From positions 1-64,000 of the forward strand of contig NZ_SLXL01000013.1 in NCBI RefSeq assembly GCF_004345735.1: DNA of 64,000 nt, in the 5' to 3' direction. The stretch's first letter is position 1. Each line of letters opens with the position of its first letter. This document shows, piece after piece, positions 17,569-26,628 of the stretch. Made by a program: the position numbers and the translations under genes. The DNA comes from Rhodovulum adriaticum. GTDB lineage: Bacteria; Pseudomonadota; Alphaproteobacteria; Rhodobacterales; Rhodobacteraceae. The notes below the pieces were generated by a model that searched no databases, had not been told where the DNA came from, and saw nothing but the letters and a program-made list of their open reading frames with translations.

Positions 17569-17590
17569 GGCCGGGCAAAGCAGCCCGGCC
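17569..17590 (-). terminator. Intercistronic hairpin after the binding-protein gene
   Basis: A perfect 8-bp stem GGCCGGGC / GCCCGGCC with a 6-base loop, placed between the binding-protein stop (17606) and the permease start (17537) on the minus strand. A pyrimidine-rich tract follows on the minus strand but there is no clean T-run. It most likely stabilises the upstream message or attenuates read-through. Confidence 0.55.
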
Positions 17591-17605
17591 CAGGTTCGGA
17601 ACGGA

Positions 17606-18343
17606 TCATTCGCCGGGCTTGGCGCCGAACCACTTTTCGTAGATGGCGTCATAGCGCCCGTCCGCACGCATGTTGGCCAGGGCCGCGTTCACCGACTCGA
17701 CCAACTCGCTGCCCTTGGGAAAGGCGATGCCGTATTGATGGGCCATCATCTGGCTGCCAACGGCCTTGACCTGGCCGTTGCCCGCCTGCGCGATGTAATA
17801 CAGCACGTTGGGCGTATCGTGCATGGCGGCATCGACGCGGCCGGTGCGCAGTTCCAGATAGGCGTTGTCGATATTGGGGAACTTGCGCAACTCGGTATCG
17901 GGCAGGTTCTCTTCTGCCCAGTCAGAGGCCGAGGTTCCGGTCTTGACCGCCAGCGTCTTGCCCGCCAGATCGTCCCAATCGGCGACCTCGCTGTCGGTGG
18001 GCACCATCAGGCGAAAGCCGCTGTCATAGTAGCCGTCCGAGAAGTCGATGACTTCTTCGCGCTCCGGCTTGATCGTGATCCCTGCCAGCGCGACATCGAC
18101 CTGGCCGGTCTGCAAGGCGGGAATGATCCCGGCAAAGTCCATCGGGCGCAGGTCGTATTCCATGCCGATTTCGGTGGCGATGGCATCCCACATCTCGATG
18201 TCGAAGCCGGTATATTTGCCGTCCTGCTTGAATTCGAAGGGGACAAAGGCGGTGTCGGTTGCCACCACCAATTCGTCCGCGCTGGCCTGTGCCGCGGTCA
18301 GGGAAAGGGCGGCGGCGGCCGCGAGCTTTACGAGCGTCTTCAT
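17606..18343 (-). CDS. Polar amino acid-binding periplasmic protein
   Basis: A 245-residue solute-binding protein of family 3 (GlnH/HisJ fold). The Sec signal peptide is [22 protein letters not shown], cleaved near residue 22. Recognisable segments are [20 protein letters not shown] and a [22 protein letters not shown] stretch. The start at 18343 has a clear AGGAGA Shine-Dalgarno; an in-frame ATG at 18367 lies over a palindrome. It is the first gene of the operon through permease, ATPase, C45 hydrolase and RpiR. The ligand may be an amino acid, an N-acyl derivative or an opine-like compound. Confidence 0.9.
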   Translation of the reverse strand: MKTLVKLAAAAALSLTAAQASADELVVATDTAFVPFEFKQDGKYTGFDIEMWDAIATEIGMEYDLRPMDFAGIIPALQTGQVDVALAGITIKPEREEVIDFSDGYYDSGFRLMVPTDSEVADWDDLAGKTLAVKTGTSASDWAEENLPDTELRKFPNIDNAYLELRTGRVDAAMHDTPNVLYYIAQAGNGQVKAVGSQMMAHQYGIAFPKGSELVESVNAALANMRADGRYDAIYEKWFGAKPGE

Positions 18344-18362
18344 GGGCGTTCTCCTGTTGGTG

Positions 18363-18377
18363 TGCAAATTTTTTGCA
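18363..18377. promoter_or_regulatory. Perfect 15-bp palindrome TGCAAA-N3-TTTGCA, candidate operator
   Basis: A perfect inverted repeat TGCAAATTTTTTGCA centred about 27 bp before the binding-protein start codon. More TTTGCA half-sites occur at about 18432-18437, 18461-18466 and 18468-18474 in the same AT-rich divergent gap. A TATAAT-like hexamer on the minus strand overlaps this area (18445-18440). A 12/15 match is found at 23373. The geometry suits a dimeric regulator such as RpiR; which one binds is unknown. Confidence 0.55.
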
Positions 18378-18621
18378 TGATCGTTCTTGTGCAGAGGAGC
18401 GTTACATGCCGCAATCGTTCACGCAAGTATTTTTGCATAATTATAAATTTGATGCTTTTCTTTGCATTTTTGCACGGGCGATGGGGGGCAAACGCTTGAA
18501 AACAGGCGCCGGCAAGATCGGCGGCGGCCCGCCCCGACGCTGTCGTTCCGGGAAATGGACGCAGGCGGGCTTCGGCGGTATCACTCGGTTTGCATTCCCA
18601 TTTCTGGCCGGATACCGCGCA

Positions 18622-19920
18622 ATGACCCAGGATACGACCGCCCCCGACATGCCGCCCCTGCCGATGCTGGACAAGGCGCGCGCGAATCTGCGCGCCGCCT
18701 GCGACCGGCTGAACATTCATCCCGATGTGTTCGAAGAACTGAAATGGCCGCGCGAAACGCTGTCGGCCAGCCTGCTGATCCGGATGGACGATGGCAGCCG
18801 CCGCGCGTTCAAGGCCTGGCGGTGCCGCTATAACGACCGGCGCGGGCCGACCAAGGGCGGCGTACGGTTCCACCCCAACGTGTCGCTGGACGAGGTCGAG
18901 ACACTGGCCTTCTGGATGACGTTCAAATGCGCGGTGGCCAACCTGCCCTTCGGGGGCGGCAAGGGCGGCGTCTGCGTCGATACCAAGGCGCTGTCGGCCT
19001 CCGAACTGGAACGACTAAGCCGCGCGTATATAGAGGCCTTCGCGCCCTTTGTCGGGCCGGATCGCGATATCCTGGCGCCGGACATGTACACCAACGGTAT
19101 TGTCATTGCCTGGATGGCGGACGAATACAGCGCGATCACCGGTGCGCCGCTGCCCAACGCGATCACCGGCAAGCCGCTGGCCTTTGGCGGGACGGTCGGG
19201 CGCACCGACGCGACGGCGCGGGGCGGGTTCTTTGCGCTGCGCTACCTGCAGGGCTCGCTGGGGCTGGACCCGAACAAGGCGACCGTGGCGATCCAGGGCT
19301 TTGGCAATGTCGGTTATCACTGTGCCAAGCTCTTGCATGCCGATGGCTATCGCATCGTGGCGCTGAGCGACTCGCGCGGCGCGATCCATGACCCGGACGG
19401 GTTCGATCCGCTGGCCGTGATGGAACACAAGCACAAGACCGGCACGCTGCTGGGGGCGCCGGGGCACGGCCAGACCCGAGAGATCGGCAACGACGAGTTG
19501 CTGGAACTGGAGTGCGACGTTCTGGTTCCCGCCGCGCTGGAACGGCAGATCACACCGGAAAACCAGGCCCGGATCAAGGCGCGCGTCATCCTGGAGATGG
19601 CCAACGGCCCGGTTTCGCCCGCCGCCGATGTCTGGTTGGCAGAGCAGGGCACGGTTATCATCCCCGACATCCTGGCCAATTCCGGCGGGGTGACGGTCTC
19701 GCATCTGGAATGGGTGCAGAACCGTTCGGGGTTCTACTGGGATGCCTCGCGCGTGCGCGACCACCTGCGCAACGTGATGGAAACCGAAACCCAGGCCGTC
19801 TGGACCCTGCACAACGAGATGGGGCTGTCGATGCGAGAGGCGGCCTATGTCCACGGCCTGCGCCGGATCGCCGAGGCGGTGGAGGCGCGGGGAACCCAAG
19901 CCTATTTCGACGGGGCGTGA
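18622..19920 (+). CDS. Glutamate/leucine dehydrogenase family protein (probable GDH)
   Basis: A 432-residue Glu/Leu/Phe/Val dehydrogenase, close to hexameric GDH length. Conserved residues are visible: K78 (PTKGG), K102 (TFKCA), K114 with the GGGKGG loop, and D154 (LAPDMYT), plus the dinucleotide motif GFGNVG near residue 235. The reaction is oxidative deamination of glutamate to 2-oxoglutarate and ammonium, or the reverse. The frame is open to 18259, but the AT-rich gap upstream is not protein-like, and MTQDTTAPDM fits the family. It is divergent from the amino acid importer and probably serves the same catabolic function. Confidence 0.88.
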   Translation: MTQDTTAPDMPPLPMLDKARANLRAACDRLNIHPDVFEELKWPRETLSASLLIRMDDGSRRAFKAWRCRYNDRRGPTKGGVRFHPNVSLDEVETLAFWMTFKCAVANLPFGGGKGGVCVDTKALSASELERLSRAYIEAFAPFVGPDRDILAPDMYTNGIVIAWMADEYSAITGAPLPNAITGKPLAFGGTVGRTDATARGGFFALRYLQGSLGLDPNKATVAIQGFGNVGYHCAKLLHADGYRIVALSDSRGAIHDPDGFDPLAVMEHKHKTGTLLGAPGHGQTREIGNDELLELECDVLVPAALERQITPENQARIKARVILEMANGPVSPAADVWLAEQGTVIIPDILANSGGVTVSHLEWVQNRSGFYWDASRVRDHLRNVMETETQAVWTLHNEMGLSMREAAYVHGLRRIAEAVEARGTQAYFDGA

Positions 19921-20218
19921 GCATCGGGTTTCACCCGGCGCAGCCCGCCTGCGGCGGCGAAATGCAGGCCATCCCCGTTGTCTTTCTGTGCTCCGCGTAA
20001 GCTAGGGTGGGTCATGGCCCGTTCCGGCACGCATCCAACCGCCTGTGGCAGGTTGCCGATCAGTGCCGCAGCGCCAGGGGTTTGGGCGATGCGGCATTGC
20101 GGACGGCTGGTGAGCCAATCCCATTGCCCATATAGTGCGCTGCGCAAGATCGGTGCGACAGGGGCGGCGGCAGGCCACCTGCGCGGTACCGATGCCCCAA
20201 TAACGTGGTCGGGAATGA

Positions 20219-20986
20219 ATGACGGGTAAAAAGGCAGCACGCCAGAAGCAGATCCTTGCGGAATTGACCACGACGCCCACCATGCGGGTCAGCGCCCTGT
20301 CCGAGGCGTTGAGCGTGACCACCGAAACGATCCGGCGTGACCTGGACGAGTTGGCCCGGCAAGGGCTGATCAGCCGGACCTATGGCGGCGCGATGCTGCG
20401 TCAGCAGGCGGAGCCGACCCTGACCCAGCGTCACAACGAGTTGGTGACCGAGCGCGAGGCGATCGCGCGGATCGCCGTGCCGATGCTCAAGGATGCGCGG
20501 GTCATCATGATCGGGTCGGGCGCGACTACGGTCCATGTCGCACGGCGGCTGGTTTATGAGTTGAACAACATCACCGTGATTACGCATTCCTTCGGGGTGG
20601 CCACGGCGCTGGCCTTCAACCCCACGATTTCGGTGATGATGGCGCCGGGCCTGTACCATTCGGGCGAGGGCGCGATGCACGGCGCGCAGACGGTGCGATT
20701 CCTGTCGGATTTCACGGCGGACTGGGCGGTGCTGGGGGCTAGCGGCCTGTCGCCGGACGGCCCCAGCGACGCATTGATCGAGGCGGCGGATGTCTATTCG
20801 GCGATGCTGCGCCAGGCGACGCGCCGAATGGTGGTGGCCGACCATACCAAGTTCGACCGGATGTCCACCGCGCGGTATGCGCGGTGGAGCAATATCGACG
20901 TTCTGGCCAGCGACCGCACGCCCACCGGCCCGATGGCCGCAGCGCTGAAACGGGCCGAGGTGGAAACCCTGATCGCGCCCGGCTGA
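20219..20986 (+). CDS. DeoR/GlpR-family transcriptional regulator
   Basis: A 255-residue DeoR-type regulator. The N-terminal helix-turn-helix (VSALSEALSVTTETIRRDLDELARQG, about residues 24-50) ends in the family signature. The C-terminal DeoRC sensor domain contains IGSGATTVHVARRL and a VVADHTKFDR segment, typically binding phosphorylated small molecules. The 298 bp before it hold no recognisable gene. It converges with the class III PLP enzyme at 20991. A phospho-ligand sensor next to a kinase/phospho-lyase-like pair is consistent, but control is inferred only. Confidence 0.9.
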   Translation: MTGKKAARQKQILAELTTTPTMRVSALSEALSVTTETIRRDLDELARQGLISRTYGGAMLRQQAEPTLTQRHNELVTEREAIARIAVPMLKDARVIMIGSGATTVHVARRLVYELNNITVITHSFGVATALAFNPTISVMMAPGLYHSGEGAMHGAQTVRFLSDFTADWAVLGASGLSPDGPSDALIEAADVYSAMLRQATRRMVVADHTKFDRMSTARYARWSNIDVLASDRTPTGPMAAALKRAEVETLIAPG

Positions 20987-20990
20987 ACGT

Positions 20991-22319
20991 TCAGGCCAGG
21001 ATGTCGGCCAGCGCGTCCGCGAACTGGTCGGCCTCGTCCCGGGTCAGGCACAGGGGTGGGCGCACCTTCAGCGTGGCGCCGAACCGTCCGGCCGCGCCGA
21101 TCAGCACGCCGCGGGCCTTGAACCCGTCGATCACCTGCACCGCGAAATCCGGGTCCGGCGCCATGTCGCGCGACGGGTCGCACAGATCGACACCGATGAA
21201 CAGGCCCGCCCCGCGCACCGCCGCGACCCGTGGGTCGGTATCGGCCAGCGCGGACAGGCGGTCCAGCAGGTAGCGGCCCGTTTCGCGCGCGTTGGCTTGC
21301 AGGCCCTCGGCCTCGATCACGCGCAGCACGGCGGCCCCGGCGGCGGCGGCCACCGGGTTTCCGCCAAAGGTGTTGAAATAGCCCACATCGGTGCAGAACG
21401 CGGCCAGATGATCGGGACGGGCGGCCATGCCCGCCATGGGAAAGCCATTGCCCATGGGTTTGCCCATCGTGACGATATCCGGTTCCACGCCGTGGCGGGC
21501 AAACCCCCAGAAGGCATCGCCCGTGCGGGCAAAGCCCGGCTGTACCTCGTCGGCGATGAACAGCCCGCCGGCGTCGCGGATCGCCTGCACCGCCGGGCGC
21601 AGGAAGCCGGGCGGATCGGCAAAAATCCCGTCGCTGGAAAAGATCGAATCCACGATCAGGGCGGCGGGCCTCAGCCCCCGCTTGTCCAACTCGGCAATGG
21701 CCGCGCGCAGGCTGGCGGTGAAGCCTTCGGCGATGTCCGGCCCGTAGTTTTCCTGCGACGGGGTGGGGATGGCCACCACATAGTCCGGCAGGCTGCCGCG
21801 CTTCAGCGCCGAGGGCGAAACCTCGGTCACGAAGGCGGTGTTGCCGTGATAGGCGTTCTCGGTGACGATCACGCCCGTTCCCCCGGTGGCCTTGCGCGCC
21901 ACCCGCAGGGCCAGATCGTTGGCCTCGCTGCCTGAACAGGTCAGCACCACGTTGGACAGTGCCGCCGGCAGCTTGGCCTTCAGCGCCTCAAGATAGGCGT
22001 CGACCACGTCCACGATATAGCGGGTGTTGGTGTTCAGCCGCGCCATCTGGTCGGCGACGGCGCGCACCACCTCGGGGTGGCTGTGCCCGACCGAGGGCAC
22101 GTTGTTATAGAAATCCAGGTATTTCCGGCCATCCGCTGCGGTCATCCACGCGCCCGAGGCCGACACCATCTGGATCGGTTCGCGGTAGAACAGGACAGAC
22201 GCCGCGCCAAGGTTGTCCAGCCGCCGCGCCACGGCAGGGGCGGCGGTTTCGGCCTGCGCCTTGTCAAAGGCGTTCATGTCCAGGATCGGACGCACGGTTC
22301 CCTTGGAATCGACGGTCAT
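20991..22319 (-). CDS. Class III PLP enzyme, aminotransferase or phospho-lyase (AGXT2L-like)
   Basis: A 442-residue class III PLP enzyme. The Schiff-base lysine is K287 (TMGKPMGNG), phosphate-binding CSGSEAND is at 128-135, and D257 (ADEVQ) is conserved. The MGKPMGNG segment and the neighbouring kinase recall ethanolamine-phosphate and phosphohydroxylysine phospho-lyases (AGXT2L1/AGXT2L2), which are class III proteins that eliminate phosphate rather than transaminate. The ATG at 22319 overlaps the kinase stop by ATGA, so the two are co-translated. Simple transaminase activity remains possible. Confidence 0.85.
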   Translation of the reverse strand: MTVDSKGTVRPILDMNAFDKAQAETAAPAVARRLDNLGAASVLFYREPIQMVSASGAWMTAADGRKYLDFYNNVPSVGHSHPEVVRAVADQMARLNTNTRYIVDVVDAYLEALKAKLPAALSNVVLTCSGSEANDLALRVARKATGGTGVIVTENAYHGNTAFVTEVSPSALKRGSLPDYVVAIPTPSQENYGPDIAEGFTASLRAAIAELDKRGLRPAALIVDSIFSSDGIFADPPGFLRPAVQAIRDAGGLFIADEVQPGFARTGDAFWGFARHGVEPDIVTMGKPMGNGFPMAGMAARPDHLAAFCTDVGYFNTFGGNPVAAAAGAAVLRVIEAEGLQANARETGRYLLDRLSALADTDPRVAAVRGAGLFIGVDLCDPSRDMAPDPDFAVQVIDGFKARGVLIGAAGRFGATLKVRPPLCLTRDEADQFADALADILA

Positions 22320-23317
22320 GCCGCGCCCCCGTTCAGGTAGGCCTCGGCCAGGTCCAGCGTGCCTTGTGTGTAGGCCTCCAGCCCGGCCTCGCGGGCGGTT
22401 TCGGTTTCGCGGTGGCTGGCGATCCAGGCGGTCAGCAGCAGGCGGCGGAACATGATGAAGGTCGGGATCATCTCGACATGTTCGTCCGACAACGCGGCGA
22501 CGCTGCGATAGCCGCGGACCCAGGCCTCTTGCAGGTCGGGGACGATCGGGTTGGTTTCCAGGAAGGAAATTGCCGCAGCGAAATCGTAGATGAACCATGA
22601 AAAGCCGCAATCGTCGAAGTCGATCACGCCCAGCCTGTCCCCATCCACCAGCAGGTTGGCAAGCCGCAGGTCCGCATGCACCAGTCCGAACCGATCCGGT
22701 CCGGCGCCATAGGCGGCCAGCCTGTCGCGCAGCGCATCGCTCAGCCGCTCCAGCGTCTTGCGCCCGTCGGCGGTCAGGCCCAGTGCCGCGCGCCAGTCGC
22801 CCCATAGGGGGTCAGCGCCGAAGGCGGTGTCGTGGTTCCAGGTCTTGCGCGTGAACCCGGCGGGCGGGGTCCAGGTCCGGGTGTGCGCATGCAGGCGTGC
22901 GCTGATCGCGCCCAGGGTTTCGAAGCCGGCGGCAAGGTCGCCCTCGGGGTCGGGTTCCTGACCGGGCATGAAGTCGAAGGCGACGACGTGCCGAATCTGG
23001 CCGTCATCCTCGAATCGGGCGATCAGGTTTCCATCGGCCATGGGCAGCGGTGCGGGGGTTTCCACCGCCCCGTCTTGCCGCAACGCAGCAATCCAGGCGA
23101 GTTCCGAGGCAATCTCGCTCTCGCTGTGGTAGTTCGGCCTGTGAACCCGCAGAATTACGGGTGAGTCGCGCCCCGGATCGTCCGCACGGAAGGTCGCGTT
23201 TTCCGACAGACTCAACAGGCGCACCTCTGTTTCAGGGGCCAATTTCCATTGGGTCAAAAGCCCTTTTGCCCCTGCCTGCAGACGATCCACGAAATCACTG
23301 TGATAGAGACCAGCCAT
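22316..23317 (-). CDS. APH/choline-kinase-fold phosphotransferase (hydroxylysine kinase-like)
   Basis: A 333-residue aminoglycoside-phosphotransferase-fold kinase. The catalytic loop is VHADLRLANLLVDGD (H-x-D-x-x-x-x-N) near residues 209-223, followed by the metal-binding GVIDFDDCGFSWF. The chosen ATG at 23317 (MAGLYHSDF) has an AAGGG Shine-Dalgarno; the frame extends to 23455 but would cross the operator-like site at 23373. Its partner is a class III PLP enzyme, the same pairing as human hydroxylysine kinase with phosphohydroxylysine phospho-lyase. A hydroxylated amine or amino acid substrate is therefore likely. It is less likely to be an antibiotic-resistance enzyme. Confidence 0.82.
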   Translation of the reverse strand: MAGLYHSDFVDRLQAGAKGLLTQWKLAPETEVRLLSLSENATFRADDPGRDSPVILRVHRPNYHSESEIASELAWIAALRQDGAVETPAPLPMADGNLIARFEDDGQIRHVVAFDFMPGQEPDPEGDLAAGFETLGAISARLHAHTRTWTPPAGFTRKTWNHDTAFGADPLWGDWRAALGLTADGRKTLERLSDALRDRLAAYGAGPDRFGLVHADLRLANLLVDGDRLGVIDFDDCGFSWFIYDFAAAISFLETNPIVPDLQEAWVRGYRSVAALSDEHVEMIPTFIMFRRLLLTAWIASHRETETAREAGLEAYTQGTLDLAEAYLNGGAA

Positions 23318-23372
23318 TGCGTTGCCCTTTTTATTTGCGCTTTCAAAATCTGTAGGGCCATAAATTGTGACT

Positions 23373-23387
23373 TGCAACATTTTTGCT
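23373..23387. promoter_or_regulatory. Degenerate copy of the TGCAAA-N3-TTTGCA operator
   Basis: TGCAACATTTTTGCT matches 12 of 15 bases of the perfect palindrome at 18363. It lies in the divergent gap between the kinase gene (start 23317) and the second PotABCD-type operon (start 23515). This raises the chance that one regulator serves both loci. The match was found by eye; no statistical test was done. Confidence 0.4.
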
Positions 23388-23514
23388 TGCCAATGTCCAA
23401 AAAAGCGGGAATCGTCAGGGTCAGATGCTGCGCTGCAACATCGCGTTGACGCCACTTGGGCGGACTGACGACCGAGGCCGGTCAGCGCCTGCCAACACAG
23501 AAGAGGACATCGCC

Positions 23515-24648
23515 ATGACCATGACCCGCCGTGCCTTTACCGCCAGCCTGGGCGCCCTTGCCGGCAGCGCCGCGCTGCTGCCCGGCCGCCCTGCGCTGGC
23601 CTCCCGCGAGGACGAGCTGAACATCCTGTGCTGGGAAGGCTACAACACCGACGACGTGCTGAGCCCGTTCCGCAAGATGCACCCCGGCGCCACCGTCCGC
23701 GCCGAAAGCGGCACCTCGGACCCGGACATGATCAACAAGCTGCGCGCGGGCGAGGTGAACGTCTGGGATCTGATCAACCTCAACCAGCCCTGGGCGCGCG
23801 GCCAGCTGCTGCCCGAGGGGCTGATCAAGCCGCTGAGCAAGGACCGCTTCCTGCCCTACTTCGAGAAGATGGCCCCGGAATTCTCGGGGCCCTATCCGCA
23901 GGCCTTTGCCGATAACGGCGACCTGATCGGGATGCCGCAGCGCTATGGCCCGTTCTCCTTTGTGGTCAACACCGACAAGATCAGCCGCGAAATGGCCGAG
24001 GATCAGGGCTGGAAGCTGTTCCTGGATCCCGCGATGGCCGGGCGCTATGGCGTGCTGACCTACGACAATTGGAACCTCATCCACATGTGCCTGACGGGCG
24101 ATCTGAACCCGTTCCAGCCGCTGGACGAGGCCGGGTTCGAAACCTTCGACGGGGTGGCCAAGCAGATCTTCGGCGGGGCCAAGCTGCTGACCGACGACCT
24201 GGTGGCGATGAACACCGCCCTGATCAACGGCGAGATCGACGCCTACTTCACCGGCGGCACCTATACCGCCAGCCCCGCGCGTCTGGACGGGCTGACCAAT
24301 GTTCGCGGCATCACCCCGAAATCGGGGCCGATCGACGGCAAGGGCGGCGTTGTCTGGATCGAGCTGACCTCGCTGGTCAACAACCCCGATCCCTCGCCCC
24401 TGGCAGAGGATTTCCTGGAATTCGTGCAGAAACCGGAAATCTGCAAGGCCGTCGGCTTTGCCGAAGGCACCTATAACCCGGTGGCCCAGATGGGCGACCC
24501 GGAGGTGGCCGCGCTGTGGGATGCCGAAGAGCGCGACGCGATCCAGTGGGACAGCCTGCCCGAAGAGATGGAGCGGTCGGTCGAGTACGACGTTGTCGCC
24601 GATTACGACAAGCTCATGCAGATCTACACCGCGGCCAAGCGCGGCTGA
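23515..24648 (+). CDS. Periplasmic solute-binding protein, PotD-like, Tat signal
   Basis: Solute-binding protein of about 377 residues with an N-terminal twin-arginine signal (MTMTRRAFTASLGALAG) ending near PALA. The mature sequence starts with ELNILCWEGYNTDDVL, typical of PotD/PotF-type proteins that bind polyamines or similar amines. An in-frame ATG two codons downstream is an equal alternative start. It opens the second PotABCD-type operon. It has little in common with the protein at 3388 apart from the fold, so the two importers probably take different substrates. Confidence 0.87.
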   Translation: MTMTRRAFTASLGALAGSAALLPGRPALASREDELNILCWEGYNTDDVLSPFRKMHPGATVRAESGTSDPDMINKLRAGEVNVWDLINLNQPWARGQLLPEGLIKPLSKDRFLPYFEKMAPEFSGPYPQAFADNGDLIGMPQRYGPFSFVVNTDKISREMAEDQGWKLFLDPAMAGRYGVLTYDNWNLIHMCLTGDLNPFQPLDEAGFETFDGVAKQIFGGAKLLTDDLVAMNTALINGEIDAYFTGGTYTASPARLDGLTNVRGITPKSGPIDGKGGVVWIELTSLVNNPDPSPLAEDFLEFVQKPEICKAVGFAEGTYNPVAQMGDPEVAALWDAEERDAIQWDSLPEEMERSVEYDVVADYDKLMQIYTAAKRG

Positions 24649-24661
24649 GCCCTTTCAACAT

Positions 24662-24692
24662 CCGGTCCCGCGCGCCCCGGCGGCGGGGCCGG
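24662..24692 (+). terminator. Intercistronic hairpin after the second PotD-like gene
   Basis: A 10-bp stem (CCGGTCCCGC / GCGGGGCCGG, one T-G wobble) with an 11-base loop, between the binding-protein stop and the ATPase start at 24717. No T-run follows. Position and shape parallel the hairpins at 4548 and 17569. Confidence 0.5.
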
Positions 24693-24716
24693 TTTCACCA
24701 GGCGAAAGACAAGAGA

Positions 24717-25772
24717 ATGAGCGATACCACGCCGATTTTGCGCATCAACGCCCTGACCAAGACCTTCAACGAGTTCACCGCGCTGCATGCCATCGACCTG
24801 AAGGTGCACGACGGCGAGTTCCTGGCCATCGTCGGCCCCTCGGGCAGCGGCAAGACCACGCTGATCCGGTTGCTGGTGGGCATGGACGAACCCAGCGACG
24901 GTTCCATCTGGCTGCGCGACCAGCGCATCGACGAGATGCCCGCCAACAAGCGGCCCACCTGCATGGTGTTCCAGTCGCTGGCGCTGTTTCCCCACATGAC
25001 CGTGGGCCAGAACATCGAGTTTCCCCTAAAGCTGCGCAAGGTCGCGCCAGAGGATCGCAAGGCCCGCGCGCTGGAATTGCTGGATCTGCTGCGCCTGCCG
25101 CAAGACTATTATTCCAAGCGTATCGACCAGTGTTCCGGCGGTGAACGGCAACGGGTGGCGCTGGCCCGCGCGCTGGCCTTTGACCCGGAAATCCTGTTCT
25201 TCGACGAACCGCTGTCGGCGCTGGACTACCGCCTGCGCAAGGCGCTGGAAAAAGAGCTGAAGGATCTGCACGCCCGCACGGGCAAGACCTTCATCTACAT
25301 CACCCACAGCCTGGAAGAGGCGATGGTGATGTCCGACCGCATCGCCATCATGCGTGCAGGCCGGTTCGAACAGATCGCCCCCGCAGAGGAAATCTATGCA
25401 CGCCCGGTCAGCCGGTTCGTGGCAGAATTCATGGGCGAGGTGAACCTGTTCCCGATCCGCGCGGGTCAGGCCGAGGGCGTGACACTGTCGCCCGCAGCGG
25501 CAAGCGCGTTTGGCGGGGCGACCGGCACGCTGATGGTCCGCCCCGAGAGCCTGCAATTCCTGGAGGGCGAAGAGCACGCCGAACTGACCTTTGCCGGCCG
25601 GATCGAGGCCGAATACATGCTGGGGTCGCGCGTGCAATACACCGTCACGCTGGAGGGCGGGCAGACCCTGATCGCCGAGGTTCTGCGCGAAAACGCCATG
25701 CCCGGCGGCCCGGGCACGCCCGTTCGCCTGGGCTGTGCCGCCGCGGCCTGCCACCTGATCGCGGAGGCCTGA
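24717..25772 (+). CDS. ABC transporter ATPase, PotA-like
   Basis: A 351-residue importer ATPase. Walker A GPSGSGKT is at residues 40-47, the signature reads CSGGE (139-143, Cys in place of the usual Leu), and Walker B ILFFDEP is at 159-165. A C-terminal TOBE-like region follows. The ATG at 24717 (MSDTTPILRINAL) is chosen; upstream in-frame sequence overlaps the binding-protein gene. The permease gene begins 1 bp after its stop. Confidence 0.9.
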   Translation: MSDTTPILRINALTKTFNEFTALHAIDLKVHDGEFLAIVGPSGSGKTTLIRLLVGMDEPSDGSIWLRDQRIDEMPANKRPTCMVFQSLALFPHMTVGQNIEFPLKLRKVAPEDRKARALELLDLLRLPQDYYSKRIDQCSGGERQRVALARALAFDPEILFFDEPLSALDYRLRKALEKELKDLHARTGKTFIYITHSLEEAMVMSDRIAIMRAGRFEQIAPAEEIYARPVSRFVAEFMGEVNLFPIRAGQAEGVTLSPAAASAFGGATGTLMVRPESLQFLEGEEHAELTFAGRIEAEYMLGSRVQYTVTLEGGQTLIAEVLRENAMPGGPGTPVRLGCAAAACHLIAEA

Positions 25773-25773
25773 G

Positions 25774-26628
25774 ATGCAACGCCGTGATCGTCAACTGGGC
25801 CTGCTTTACGCAGCCCCCCTTACACTGTTCCTGGTCCTGTCCTTCCTGGCGCCGATCCTGCTGGTGGCGGGGTTTTCCACCATGCCGGCCAAGGTGTTCG
25901 ACCTGGCGCATATGCCTGATTTCTCGGCCTACGGGGAATTCCTGCGCCAGGGCTACTGGAAATCCGTGGCCTGGTCGCTGGGCATGGCGCTGGTCGCCAC
26001 GCTGATCCTGTTCGTGATCTGCTGGCCGCTGGCCTATGGCATGGCCAAGGTGTTCAAGCGCTTTACCCTTGTGCTGACCATCGGCGTGGTGATGACGCTG
26101 TTCGTGTCGGAAAACATCCGCCTGTTCGGCTGGGTGCTGACCCTGATGAAGGGCGGACTGATCGAGGGGTACATGCGCCACTGGTTCGGCACAGGCTTTG
26201 ACGGGCTGTTGTATAACGTGCCGTCGATCGTGTTCGGGCTGGTCTACGTCTACCTGCCCTTCATGCTGTTCCCGCTGGCCCAGGGTATCGCCATGGTGCC
26301 CGACGACGCGCGGCAGGCCGCCTATGACCTGGGCGCCACGCGCTGGCAGATCCTGCGCGAGATCGAACTGCCGCTGGCCGCCCCCGGTATTCTGGTGGGC
26401 AGTTTGCTGTGCTTCGTGCTGTCGGCCGGTGCCATCGCAGAAAGTAAGCTGTTGGGCGGGCAGGCGGTGATCGTGATCGCCGACGAGGTGGAAACCGCCT
26501 TTACCTACGGGCAGAACTGGCCGCTGGGCGCTGCGCTGGCGATGGTGCTGATCGCCATCGTGGGCGGGCTGGCGATCTGGGGGATCGGCCGGGCCGATCT
26601 GGACCGCATGATCGGGAGGAAAGGCTGA
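25774..26628 (+). CDS. ABC transporter permease, PotB-like
   Basis: A 284-residue permease with about six membrane segments and an EAA loop (RQAAYDLGATRWQILREIELP) near residue 180. It begins 1 bp after the ATPase stop and overlaps the second permease by one base (TGATG). It forms the membrane channel of the second polyamine-type importer together with the following gene. Confidence 0.88.
   Translation: MQRRDRQLGLLYAAPLTLFLVLSFLAPILLVAGFSTMPAKVFDLAHMPDFSAYGEFLRQGYWKSVAWSLGMALVATLILFVICWPLAYGMAKVFKRFTLVLTIGVVMTLFVSENIRLFGWVLTLMKGGLIEGYMRHWFGTGFDGLLYNVPSIVFGLVYVYLPFMLFPLAQGIAMVPDDARQAAYDLGATRWQILREIELPLAAPGILVGSLLCFVLSAGAIAESKLLGGQAVIVIADEVETAFTYGQNWPLGAALAMVLIAIVGGLAIWGIGRADLDRMIGRKG

Noticed and set aside
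16885-17667. Open frame extending upstream of the GlnQ-like ATPase
   Set aside because: It overlaps the permease gene in another frame; sequence is not protein-like, and an ATGA overlap start at 16884 is well placed.
19921-20218. Gap of 298 bp before the DeoR gene
   Set aside because: No gene, clear hairpin or palindrome was found; small frames here have no credible start or motif.
22316-23317. Aminoglycoside resistance gene
   Set aside because: The APH fold is present, but pairing with a class III PLP enzyme and catabolic context favours a metabolic kinase.
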